Assembly: GCA_900755895.1 (NCBI GenBank)
Contig: CAAEIG010000222.1
Span: 1 to 9,308 of the forward strand
DNA: 9,308 bases
Origin: Clostridia bacterium
GTDB taxonomy: Bacteria; Bacillota; Clostridia; Oscillospirales; Acutalibacteraceae
Direction of reading: 5' to 3'
Below are positions 1 to 6,805 of the stretch, piece after piece; position 1 is the stretch's first letter, and each line of letters opens with the position of its first letter. Under the pieces are notes generated by a model. The model searched no databases and was not told the origin of the DNA. It saw only the letters and a list, made by a program, of their open reading frames with translations. The position numbers and the translations under genes are program-made.

Positions 1-348
1 CCAGATCGGTATAAGAGAAAAACCGATACCCAGAATGGGCACCATGTACACATTCCCAATCAAAAGGGCAAGTACAGCCCCCACAGCGAACAGGATCAGG
101 GACAGCCGTTTTATTGCCTCATAGCGATCCGCCCGTCCGGTGCCCTTCAAAATCTGTTTCAGTTCGTAATCCTGATTAAAAAAGCCCTTGGCTGGCGTAC
201 CCAGAAGAACATTCAGTTCATCCGACAAGGTGGCGGATTTTCGCTGGGAGCGGAAGAGGGCGTCAATAAAATCACCCGGCTTCACACCAAACAGAGCCAA
301 AAGCCCAGCACTGAGCAGGATAAAACAGATAAGATAGATCCATTGCAA
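1..348 (-). CDS. tadB: TadB-like type II secretion F family platform protein (N-terminal part, runs off window)
   Basis: This reading frame is open from a TTG codon at 348-346 to the left edge, giving 116 codons. The TTG directly follows the TAA stop of the CpaF-like gene (351-349), and a strong GGAGG sits 8 bases upstream of it, inside the end of that gene. The ATG at 343-341 is in another frame and stops after about two dozen codons, so TTG is the best start. The N-terminus (QWIYLICFILLSAGLLALF) is a hydrophobic segment. It is followed by a soluble stretch with ELNVLLGTPAKGFFNQDYEL, and then by hydrophobic segments around residues 84-116. This pattern is seen in TadB/GspF inner-membrane platform proteins, which work with the CpaF ATPase to assemble or export pilin. 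The position right after cpaF is the usual place for tadB. The core GspF domain lies outside the window, so the family call rests on the N-terminal pattern and gene order. Confidence 0.75.
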   Translation of the reverse strand, partial: MQWIYLICFILLSAGLLALFGVKPGDFIDALFRSQRKSATLSDELNVLLGTPAKGFFNQDYELKQILKGTGRADRYEAIKRLSLILFAVGAVLALLIGNVYMVPILGIGFSLIPIW

Positions 349-1725
349 TTAACCCACCTCCTTTGGCGGCCCCATGAATTCGTCCAATTCCTTGTTGGAA
401 ATGCCATTGTCCAACAGCCTTTTTTTTAAGGAATCGGAGATCAAGCCGATTTTTTTATGGTGCCCCACCACACGGGTTTCACCACGGTCATCAGTTACAT
501 TGTCCTCCACTTCATATTTGTATAGGGAATGGGCGATCAACCGCCCGTCCTGGTAGTCCTCGCCCTCGATGATTTCCATGATCTTACGGGAACGGTCCTC
601 CAACTGCTTGGTAAAGACGATGATGGGATAGGCCTCTACCATGATTTGCATGAGGATGGAGTCATCCATGTTATACTTGCGTTTGGCAAGGGTCATCATC
701 CTGCGGTAAGTACTGTTGCAGGAGTTGGAGTGGATAGTGGTACATACAGTATGGCCGGTACGGGAACTTTCGGCTGCGGACAGGCTTTCTGCCGCTGACC
801 GCATTTCACCTACACCGATGACATCCGGATGCTTACGCAGCACCCGCTCCAGAAGAAAATCCTGATTGATGTTCAACGCAGGGTTCTCGCTGGGGCGGGT
901 CAGCAGATGTACTACGGAATTGAGGATATTGCCCTGTGCATCCCGCTTGACCAGATCAAATTCGCGGCTGCCTTCTTCAATGGTAATAAGGCGCCGGTTA
1001 TTGGGCACATTGGACAGCAGCCAGGCCATGATCGTGGTCTTGCCGGAGCCGGTGGAGCCGGCAATGCAGACGGACACCCCATATCGGATACAGGCAGTCA
1101 GAAAGTGAAGCATTTCAGCAGTGGCACTGCCGGAGTTCAGCAGTTTTTCTTCACTGACGGTCTGCTGGTTGACAATACGGATGGAGGCATTGACGCCTAC
1201 ATCCGCATCCACAATGGGAGTTTTATCCACCGAAATACGGATGTTCTTGTCCAGAAATCCCACAATGCTGGGCATGGTGTCATCAATGACCATGCCGCAG
1301 GCGTTGAGCATCCTGCGGATCACATCGATGGCGTGCTGGGGCGAACTGAATTTATCAGGGATCTTGATGCTACGCCCACTGGATTCGATCACTTCAATGT
1401 CGTTGTAGGCGTTGATGTTGACCTCCTCAACACCGGGCTTATAGATCCATTTCTTCAAAAAGGAGTAGCCGGCCATGTCTTCATAGAGCTTGGAACACAG
1501 TTCTTTTGTAGAGAGCCCGTCAAGGGCATATTTGCGTTTGACAATGTAGTGTTCCATCAGTTCTTTCAGCAGGCTTGTGGCACGCTCTGCATTGCCTTCC
1601 CCAGCTTCGGCAATGGTGGAGGCATGGTTTTCGGCAAAATACCGCTGTACATCCTCCAGTACCTGGTCATAGGTCAGCTCCTGATTGGCGGCCGGTGTGA
1701 AGAATATATCATTCAAATTACTCAT
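349..1725 (-). CDS. cpaF: CpaF/TadA-family type II/IV secretion ATPase
   Basis: This is a hexameric cytoplasmic ATPase of the VirB11/GspE superfamily that would power pilus assembly or export. With a start at 1725 (MSNLNDIFF) it has 458 residues, typical for CpaF. The Walker A motif GSTGSGKT lies at about 223-230, the Asp-box-like LITIEEGSREFDL at about 246-258, a Walker B-type PDVIGVGEMR at about 300-309, and the His-box GHTVCTTIHSNS at about 324-335. The start at 1725 is preferred because AGGAGG lies 6 bases upstream and the ATG overlaps the stop of the CpaE-like gene by 8 bases. An ATG at 1758 would extend the overlap to 41 bases and has no comparable RBS. The gene lies between a CpaE-like ATPase and a TadB-like platform gene, the standard tad order. 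Its family is certain; its cargo is not known. Confidence 0.95.
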   Translation of the reverse strand: MSNLNDIFFTPAANQELTYDQVLEDVQRYFAENHASTIAEAGEGNAERATSLLKELMEHYIVKRKYALDGLSTKELCSKLYEDMAGYSFLKKWIYKPGVEEVNINAYNDIEVIESSGRSIKIPDKFSSPQHAIDVIRRMLNACGMVIDDTMPSIVGFLDKNIRISVDKTPIVDADVGVNASIRIVNQQTVSEEKLLNSGSATAEMLHFLTACIRYGVSVCIAGSTGSGKTTIMAWLLSNVPNNRRLITIEEGSREFDLVKRDAQGNILNSVVHLLTRPSENPALNINQDFLLERVLRKHPDVIGVGEMRSAAESLSAAESSRTGHTVCTTIHSNSCNSTYRRMMTLAKRKYNMDDSILMQIMVEAYPIIVFTKQLEDRSRKIMEIIEGEDYQDGRLIAHSLYKYEVEDNVTDDRGETRVVGHHKKIGLISDSLKKRLLDNGISNKELDEFMGPPKEVG

Positions 1726-2512
1726 CGGCATCCTCCTCACATTCATACGCCGCATCATCCTCTGACTGCTCGGCCAGTTCCATTTGCTCCAGAATTTCCA
1801 GTACCTTGTTCAGTGAAGCAGTGTATTTGGGGTTACAGTAGGTGATAGCCTTGAACATACCGCCTTCGGTAGCACATCGGTCGATCTCCTTACTGTAGGG
1901 AAGCAGGCCGTCAAACCCGCCAATGATATAGCCCATTTCATCCAAGGCGTGGAAGGGACGGGCCAGACCGGCGAATGTCATATGCTCAGAAAACCGGAAG
2001 CGCTCGTCCACAAGCAGAGGTTGATGGGCTTTCAGGTAGTTGATGCCCTTTAGGTCCGGGGTGAGGATACGGATGACCACATCGCCGGCTTCAATGGCGG
2101 CGGGAGTGAACACATTGGTCATGCTGGTGCTGCAGTCCAGAATGACGAAATCGACCAGCTTGGCGGCAGCATGAATGAGCTGCAGTACCATGGCATATTT
2201 GACCTCCGGGTAGCTCAGCGGGTTTTCTCCTGCCGCATAGCCCATCATCCCAATGAAGGGATAGTTTTTCAGCACTGTCACATGACTGGCAACCAGAGAT
2301 GTGTCAATCTCCACACTGCTCAAAACCTGGCCGATAGAGGTATTGGTCTGGATGATCTGTTCCGGCAGCCAGACCGGCAGCATAGGGACATTCATATCGG
2401 CATTGATAATGATGGCTTTCCGCTTGTCCCGGGTCAGGGCTTTTGCCAGAATACAGCAGAACATGGATTTGCCGCTGCCTGGGCTTCCCCAGACGGTGAT
2501 AACTTTACCCAT
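1718..2512 (-). CDS. CpaE/TadZ-like MinD/ParA-type P-loop ATPase
   Basis: This 264-residue protein is a SIMIBI-class ATPase expected to position the Tad machinery at the membrane or pole. The P-loop GSPGSGKS is at 9-16, a Walker A'-like IIINADMN at 34-41, and Walker B VDFVILDCS at 120-128. The P-loop is not the usual ParA/MinD deviant form: the signature lysine position (KGGxGK) is serine. The N-terminus begins directly at the ATPase fold, so the receiver-like domain of long CpaE proteins is absent. The C-terminus ends in an acidic tail (EDDAAYECEEDADE). The ATG is preceded by AAGGAGG with about 9 bases of spacing. Its stop overlaps the start of cpaF, suggesting translational coupling. The fold call is strong; the TadZ role follows from its place between a CpaB-like gene and cpaF. 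Confidence 0.85.
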   Translation of the reverse strand: MGKVITVWGSPGSGKSMFCCILAKALTRDKRKAIIINADMNVPMLPVWLPEQIIQTNTSIGQVLSSVEIDTSLVASHVTVLKNYPFIGMMGYAAGENPLSYPEVKYAMVLQLIHAAAKLVDFVILDCSTSMTNVFTPAAIEAGDVVIRILTPDLKGINYLKAHQPLLVDERFRFSEHMTFAGLARPFHALDEMGYIIGGFDGLLPYSKEIDRCATEGGMFKAITYCNPKYTASLNKVLEILEQMELAEQSEDDAAYECEEDADE

Positions 2513-2539
2513 AACGAAGATCCTCCTTCCTTGATTTGA

Positions 2540-3379
2540 TTATTCTGCCGAGGGTGCAGTTTCATTAGTGGATTGTGCAGACTCTGCAGTTTCCGTTTCC
2601 TGGGGTTCACTTTCAGCGTCAGAATTTTCCGCATCTGCAGCTTCTTCCTCAATCAAAGTTTCGGGGAAGTAGATTTCCTGCAGAGTCTTATCCTGCTCGG
2701 CAAGCAGCTCATCTGCCAGTTTGTCATTGTTGCGGGAGATAAGAGCCACATGAGCTACGCCGTCATTTTCAAGACCGGTAATGATCTTCGCCTGTTCAGG
2801 GCTTGCCAGCACAGTGATGGTGGCTGACTGCTGCTTTTCTTCATCCTCCGTGGGCTCCTTGGCATTATCCACATTGATGCCGTCTGAGTCTGTGACGGAC
2901 AATACTTTGACAAAACGCAGTTCCGGTACTTCGGCCGCCGTATCAAGAAAGTGGTAAATACGGATGATGTCACCGGGCTGAAGCTTGTCAGAGAGGCCGG
3001 AAGCAAGTGTTTTAACGGTCAGCGAGATAGCAACCTTACCGGAAGGGATGCTGTTGAGCGCCACATCGGACGAAACCGGTACAGAGCTGATCTTGCTGGT
3101 AAGGATATAGTCACCCACAGCCAAGTCGGCGGTAGCGTAAAGACCATTTACATCGGAGAGCTGATGGGCGATGTTGGAGGGGAGGTTATAGCCGCCTACC
3201 TCAACCACCTCGGCATTTTCTGACGAGATTTGCTCGCCTTTCAATACCGGCTGGGTGATACGGACGATTTCCTCTTTTCCATTGGTCTGACGGGCGATGG
3301 TTGGAAGTGCCACAAAGGCGATAACTGCCGCCAACAGCAGAGAGAGGATACCGAAGATGAATCGGTTATTCAGTTTCAT
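2540..3379 (-). CDS. CpaB/RcpC-like SAF-domain pilus assembly protein
   Basis: This 279-residue protein starts with a short basic stretch and one membrane segment (about residues 7-27, ILSLLLAAVIAFVALPTIA). An SAF-like domain follows at about 37-100 (ITQPVLKGEQISSENAEVVE ... YATADLAVGDYILTSKIS). Next is a CpaB/RcpC-type region at about 110-215, including KLQPGDIIRIYHF and ITVLASPEQAKIITGLENDG. The last 40 or so residues are acidic and rich in Ser, Thr and Ala, without clear domain features. CpaB proteins stabilise or gate the Tad channel in Gram-negative bacteria. In a Gram-positive cell with no secretin it would be a membrane-anchored outer-face subunit. AGGAG lies 9 bases before the ATG. 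The gene begins 12 bases after the end of the prepilin peptidase gene. Confidence 0.85.
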   Translation of the reverse strand: MKLNNRFIFGILSLLLAAVIAFVALPTIARQTNGKEEIVRITQPVLKGEQISSENAEVVEVGGYNLPSNIAHQLSDVNGLYATADLAVGDYILTSKISSVPVSSDVALNSIPSGKVAISLTVKTLASGLSDKLQPGDIIRIYHFLDTAAEVPELRFVKVLSVTDSDGINVDNAKEPTEDEEKQQSATITVLASPEQAKIITGLENDGVAHVALISRNNDKLADELLAEQDKTLQEIYFPETLIEEEAADAENSDAESEPQETETAESAQSTNETAPSAE

Positions 3380-3391
3380 AAGCGTTGTCTC

Positions 3392-3904
3392 CTATCTTAA
3401 AAATAGTTGGGCCAGGGTCGCTGTACAGCAGCCACAGGCGAGAAATGGCAGGAACGGGATAGCAAGGGGCTGCCCAGTTCGATAAAGCCGCCTGAGAAGA
3501 AAGATCACAGGCATTGCGATAACAGCGGCAGTCAGAAAGACCAGCGCCATGCCGGAAGGGCCATAGACCAGCCCTAATATCCCGCAGAACTTGATATCCC
3601 CGCCGCCCAGACCGGTGCCGTTTGTTGCCAGTGCAGCTGCCAATGGAATACAAAAGCCGAGCAGGGCGCCTACCAGGGCATGGGTAGCGACCGGCCAGAG
3701 GAAGAGCGGCGGGAGCCCATGATTTAACAGAAAATACCCTTGCAGGACCGGCGCCAGGGAAGCTAAGGGGATAAAAAAGACGAGTGCCCGGTCAGGCACC
3801 CGTCTGTAAAGCACATCGTAGACAGCAAAGCCGGCCACCACAAAAAATATGGTAAGCAGGTAAGCTGTCCAGAGGTTATTCTCGATTGGTATACCAGTCA
3901 TCAT
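3392..3904 (-). CDS. A24-family prepilin peptidase (TadV/CpaA-like)
   Basis: This is a polytopic membrane aspartic protease that would cleave prepilins and TadE-type pseudopilins at their leader peptides. With the start at 3904 it has 170 residues, the usual size of short TadV/CpaA peptidases that lack the N-methylase domain. The two catalytic aspartates are visible: Asp30 in YDVLYRRVPD and Asp103 in GLGGGDIKF, which carries the GxGD motif. The C-terminal PLAIPFLPFLACG matches the family ending. The start at 3904 (or the adjacent ATG at 3901) has AAGGGAG 5-8 bases upstream. An ATG at 3934 has no RBS and would overlap the preceding gene further. Even with the 3904 start the gene overlaps the end of the secreted-protein gene by 29 bases. 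Likely substrates are the two NERGE proteins upstream in the same operon. Confidence 0.93.
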   Translation of the reverse strand: MMTGIPIENNLWTAYLLTIFFVVAGFAVYDVLYRRVPDRALVFFIPLASLAPVLQGYFLLNHGLPPLFLWPVATHALVGALLGFCIPLAAALATNGTGLGGGDIKFCGILGLVYGPSGMALVFLTAAVIAMPVIFLLRRLYRTGQPLAIPFLPFLACGCCTATLAQLFLR

Positions 3905-5573
3905 AAAGGCTCCCTTGGATCGAAACATAGTCATTTAGGTTGATGGATAACATGCCGTCAGGAGTCCAGGTATCCCACACCTGTGTATAGATGGTGTAGT
4001 CGGTGGCATCGGGGAACCACAGCGGTGTGAAATGCACTGTCCGGTCATAGGTGGAAAATTCGTTGGGCTTGAAGATGAATTTTGCACTTTGGCCGCCGGA
4101 ACGCTGCAGAAGCCGCAGATAGGTCTGATACTGGAACTCAGGAAATACGGAAAAAGCAGTTTGGGGATAAGTAATGTGGCTGGTCGGGGCATCTGTGGAC
4201 AGCGTTGCCCGCACTTCGGTTTTAACGCCGTACCCGCTTTTCATCGTCTTGCCGGATGCTGTGGGTACAATATCGTCTGGCATTAGGGACATCTCGCCGC
4301 TGATGGAAGCGGAGTAGCCCGTATATTCGTATTCCCAATATCCTTCATCAACCCAGTGCCCGCCATCTTCACCGTGGTCGCACCATACCCATACAGGCAC
4401 CCAGTAGCAGCTCCAGACGCCCCAGTTGGCAGTGAGCTTCTGCGTTTCACTGGGCAGGGGCGGCACAGAGTAGCCGGGATTCGTGTCGGTTGCCACAGGG
4501 TCAGGTGGAATGTGCTCATTCAGATCCACGATTTTTGCGACAAAGGTATCCTGAGCGGTATAGGCGCCGCTGACAGATACTGTAATGGTCACGGTCTGTG
4601 GGGTAGAGGGGGTATGCCATTTGACCCAGACTACCTGGCTGTCACCGGCTGGGATCACTATATCATTGACCCGGTAGGTGGTGCCGAGAATATGGAAGGT
4701 AACCGATGCCGGATTATCCGGCGTCAGATCCTGATCTGTCCGCAGTGTGACGGCGGTGATCACATCCGTATCTACTCGGTATTCGACATCAGGGGCCTCA
4801 ATTTCTCCTTCCGGCGGAGCTTCATCAAACCAGACGATACCAACGCCAAGGGTGCTGATGATGTCGGAATTGTTCTGCTTTCCAGTGGTGCTGCCTGTCC
4901 AGGCGGAGATGCCAAGGTCGCTGAATTCCAGGAACATTGACAGCGGCAGATTTTTATGGGTAAGCGAGGTCATGGTTTTCCGCAGGTTGCCGCCGGACAT
5001 CTGATCATACAGACCGGCTTCAGTAGCTGTCATACAGTAATACTGGCCGTTGTGCGTGAAATAGGCAATGGGCTCGATCAGCAGCTTGTACTCGCCGGCA
5101 ATCATCCGCTCATAATCGACTCCGGCTGCCTGAGCGACCATCATGCACGCATATTCAGAACAGAAATACCGTTTGATGGCTTCGATGTTGCTCTGCCCCT
5201 TGCTGCTGACGATTGTGGGCATAGATTGCGTAGGTCTAATGCAGGAATAGGCAACGCCGGACTGGAGGGACAGGCCGGCGCCGCCCAGGTATTGCAGTTT
5301 GTTGACTTTTCCAAAATGGAGAAGACTGGTCTTCTGTGTCCGGTTTGAAAAGTCCAGCGGAGAAGATACGGCAGTTCCGCTGGATGCGTCAACAACAGTA
5401 ATGCGGACGCCATCGTTGCCTGAGTTCCAGAAGTTGCTGCTTGTGCCGTGACCCATGCTGCCACCGCCGCCATCTATGTTTCCATTTCCGCCCGTTGCAA
5501 AGGCAGAGGAGGGGAATAGACAGAAAACAAGGGTAAAGCAGCATAGGAAGGCGAGAAGTCGTTTCAAATACAT
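3876..5573 (-). CDS. Large secreted protein with signal peptide and CARDB/Ig-like region
   Basis: This product has 565 residues from the start at 5573. It begins with a classical signal peptide of 26 residues (MYLKRL, a hydrophobic core, then PSSAFA before TGG). A Gly/Asn-rich linker follows. Residues about 70-240 form a Cys-containing region I do not recognise. Residues about 259-349 look like a CARDB or Ig-like beta domain (VTLRTDQDLTPDNPASVTF, VIPAGDSQVVWVKWHTP, TVTITVSVSG). Residues about 383-419 are very rich in Trp and Tyr, with the pair C-x8-C followed by DHGEDGGHWVDEGYW. There is no C-terminal membrane anchor or LPxTG. The start is chosen because it gives a clean signal peptide and has AAAGGA/GGAG upstream; a GTG at 5576 is equally possible. 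It is probably a surface or pilus-associated adhesin, or an exported partner of the Tad machine. That role is inferred from its place in the operon. Confidence 0.8.
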   Translation of the reverse strand: MYLKRLLAFLCCFTLVFCLFPSSAFATGGNGNIDGGGGSMGHGTSSNFWNSGNDGVRITVVDASSGTAVSSPLDFSNRTQKTSLLHFGKVNKLQYLGGAGLSLQSGVAYSCIRPTQSMPTIVSSKGQSNIEAIKRYFCSEYACMMVAQAAGVDYERMIAGEYKLLIEPIAYFTHNGQYYCMTATEAGLYDQMSGGNLRKTMTSLTHKNLPLSMFLEFSDLGISAWTGSTTGKQNNSDIISTLGVGIVWFDEAPPEGEIEAPDVEYRVDTDVITAVTLRTDQDLTPDNPASVTFHILGTTYRVNDIVIPAGDSQVVWVKWHTPSTPQTVTITVSVSGAYTAQDTFVAKIVDLNEHIPPDPVATDTNPGYSVPPLPSETQKLTANWGVWSCYWVPVWVWCDHGEDGGHWVDEGYWEYEYTGYSASISGEMSLMPDDIVPTASGKTMKSGYGVKTEVRATLSTDAPTSHITYPQTAFSVFPEFQYQTYLRLLQRSGGQSAKFIFKPNEFSTYDRTVHFTPLWFPDATDYTIYTQVWDTWTPDGMLSINLNDYVSIQGSLYDDWYTNRE

Positions 5574-5600
5574 CACGCTCCATTCCTTTTGAAATAGAAA

Positions 5601-5624
5601 GCCCGCCACAATCCTGTGACGGCC
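5601..5624 (-). terminator. Intergenic hairpin with T-rich tail (attenuator or processing site)
   Basis: On the minus strand, CCGTCACA pairs with TGTGGCGG around a 4-base loop, giving 8 pairs with one G-U wobble. It is followed by GCTTTCTATTTC. It lies between the DUF6550-like gene and the large secreted-protein gene. The T-run is interrupted, so termination would be partial. It could act as an attenuator or mRNA-stabilising stem that sets different levels for the two parts of the operon. Confidence 0.45.
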
Positions 5625-5652
5625 AAGTAGTGCCATATTCAGTTGTAGTAAA

Positions 5653-6222
5653 TCAGCCCATATTGCCGACCTGTTTGTTCAGATCCCCATCGCTGTCACC
5701 GGTGGACTGCTGTACATTGCCGGGAACAACCCAGCCAAACACCGGATCATATACAGCTCCATTTCCGTTGCTGGAGCCTGGAACCGGCTCATTACTGGGC
5801 GGCGCTTGCTCGGCGGGCGGGGCAGTAACCTCCGGAACTGACGGGTCGGGATTGACGGTATGCTCCTGACCAGGATCTTTGATTTCGGTCTTACCTTCCG
5901 GCACCGGAGGAGGCGTTTCTTCAGGCTTTTCAGTATCGGTGAAGTCGATCACAACCTCATCCTCCGTTTGGGAGGTTACTTTGGGATATTCTTCTTCGGC
6001 GTCTGTGGACTGGCCGGGGGCATAAGCATCTGCTCCATTATCACCATCTGTCTGTGTGCCGCCATCTGACCAATCGCCGGTGACGCTGCTGGGTGGGGAT
6101 TCATCCGGTCTAAAATCTCCGGTACGGTCGCGGCTTACGAACCAGCAGACACCCAGAATAGTGACGCAGAGGAGAGCCAGCGAGGAAACAATAAAGCCTT
6201 TGGATTGGAAAAACTTCTTCAT
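5653..6222 (-). CDS. DUF6550-like membrane-anchored Pro/Asp/Glu-rich protein
   Basis: This 189-residue protein has a short basic N-terminus (MKKFFQSKG) and one hydrophobic segment at about 10-29. It continues as a long, low-complexity extracytoplasmic region rich in Pro, Glu, Asp, Thr and Gly. The C-terminus is the only ordered-looking part: GAVYDPVFGWVVPGNVQ followed by GDLNKQVGNMG. This layout, and especially the YDPVFGWV...NKQVGNMG ending, resembles the clostridial DUF6550 family, which I recall sitting beside Tad-like and DUF4320 genes. That family match is from memory. The function is unknown; an anchored wall-spanning spacer or tether is a reasonable guess. The ATG at 6222 is the only usable start because an in-frame stop lies two codons upstream. 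The RBS AAAGGAG is about 12 bases away, longer than usual. Confidence 0.7.
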   Translation of the reverse strand: MKKFFQSKGFIVSSLALLCVTILGVCWFVSRDRTGDFRPDESPPSSVTGDWSDGGTQTDGDNGADAYAPGQSTDAEEEYPKVTSQTEDEVVIDFTDTEKPEETPPPVPEGKTEIKDPGQEHTVNPDPSVPEVTAPPAEQAPPSNEPVPGSSNGNGAVYDPVFGWVVPGNVQQSTGDSDGDLNKQVGNMG

Positions 6223-6258
6223 ATTTTACATACACTCCTTTTTTGCTGTTATATAAAG

Positions 6259-6288
6259 CCTATACGGTAGAATGTGCCGGGCTTTCAA
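6259..6288 (-). promoter_or_regulatory. Weak internal promoter candidate upstream of the DUF6550-like gene
   Basis: On the minus strand a TTGAAA box (6288-6283) is separated by 18 bases from TATAGG (6264-6259). The -35 is close to consensus and the -10 is poor. It lies in the 74-base gap between the second pseudopilin gene and the DUF6550-like gene, the longest gap inside the pilus operon. It may be chance. Confidence 0.25.
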
Positions 6289-6296
6289 CAGTATTG

Positions 6297-6797
6297 TTAG
6301 AATTTTGTGTTGTGATAGCCTGTCAGCTCCACCCGTTGGGTGATAGACGGATAACTATGGCCGAACATCCGCACATAGAACTCCACGTCACAGTAAAAGA
6401 TGTACTCAACCCGTCCATCCTCTACATTGAACTCCAGGCTGATGTCGGAAACCTTGTAATCCTCCGTTGAAAGCGGAATCTTGGAGTCCAGGCCACCTGC
6501 CACTGTAGCCTCCAGCATGTCGGTATAGTCACTGCTGGAGTAAAGGGTATTTAGGTACTCTTCAAAGTTAGTTTCACGCTGGGAACGGTAGGTATCTGCA
6601 TAAATCGTGCCGCTAAGGTTATTTAACTCCATTTTAGCGCCGTTGCGGATGTTGATGCAGGTGATCCGGATGGAAGCGTACAGGAGCAGGAAGGAAATCA
6701 GCATTACGATGCCTACCACAAAAAAGCAGGCGAAAAAGGTGATCTCGCCCCGTTCGTTTCGCAGTGGCTGTTTCAACCGCAGGAATATGCGTTTCAT
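6297..6797 (-). CDS. TadE/TadF-like pseudopilin
   Basis: This 166-residue protein has a basic N-terminal leader (MKRIFLRLKQPLRNERG) followed by Glu and one long hydrophobic segment (ITFFACFFVVGIVMLISFLLLYASI, about 19-43). The rest is an extracytoplasmic domain with beta-like stretches (VSDISLEFNVEDGRVEYIFYCDVEFYV). A charged leader ending in Gly-Glu before a single N-terminal helix is the layout of TadE-type minor pilins cut by A24 prepilin peptidases, and such a peptidase is encoded downstream. The ATG at 6797 has GAGGTG 4 bases upstream and lies 8 bases after the stop of the first pseudopilin gene. I do not recognise a named family for the C-terminal domain. It shares the NERGE motif with its upstream neighbour. 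Confidence 0.7.
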   Translation of the reverse strand: MKRIFLRLKQPLRNERGEITFFACFFVVGIVMLISFLLLYASIRITCINIRNGAKMELNNLSGTIYADTYRSQRETNFEEYLNTLYSSSDYTDMLEATVAGGLDSKIPLSTEDYKVSDISLEFNVEDGRVEYIFYCDVEFYVRMFGHSYPSITQRVELTGYHNTKF

Positions 6798-6805
6798 AGG
6801 TCACC

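Noticed and set aside
829..1845. Long plus-strand open frame opposite the cpaF gene
   Set aside because: It is fully antisense to a gene with clear ATPase motifs, has no RBS and encodes a His/Asp/Gly-rich product with no domain features. It is a shadow frame.
4356..4940. Plus-strand open frame of about 190 codons opposite the secreted-protein gene
   Set aside because: It is antisense to a gene with a clear signal peptide and domain pattern, and has no promoter, RBS or recognisable motif of its own.
6255..6285. AAAGCC/GGCTTT inverted repeat upstream of the DUF6550-like gene
   Set aside because: The stem has only 6 pairs with a 19-base loop and no T-run follows on the minus strand, so it is not convincing as a terminator.
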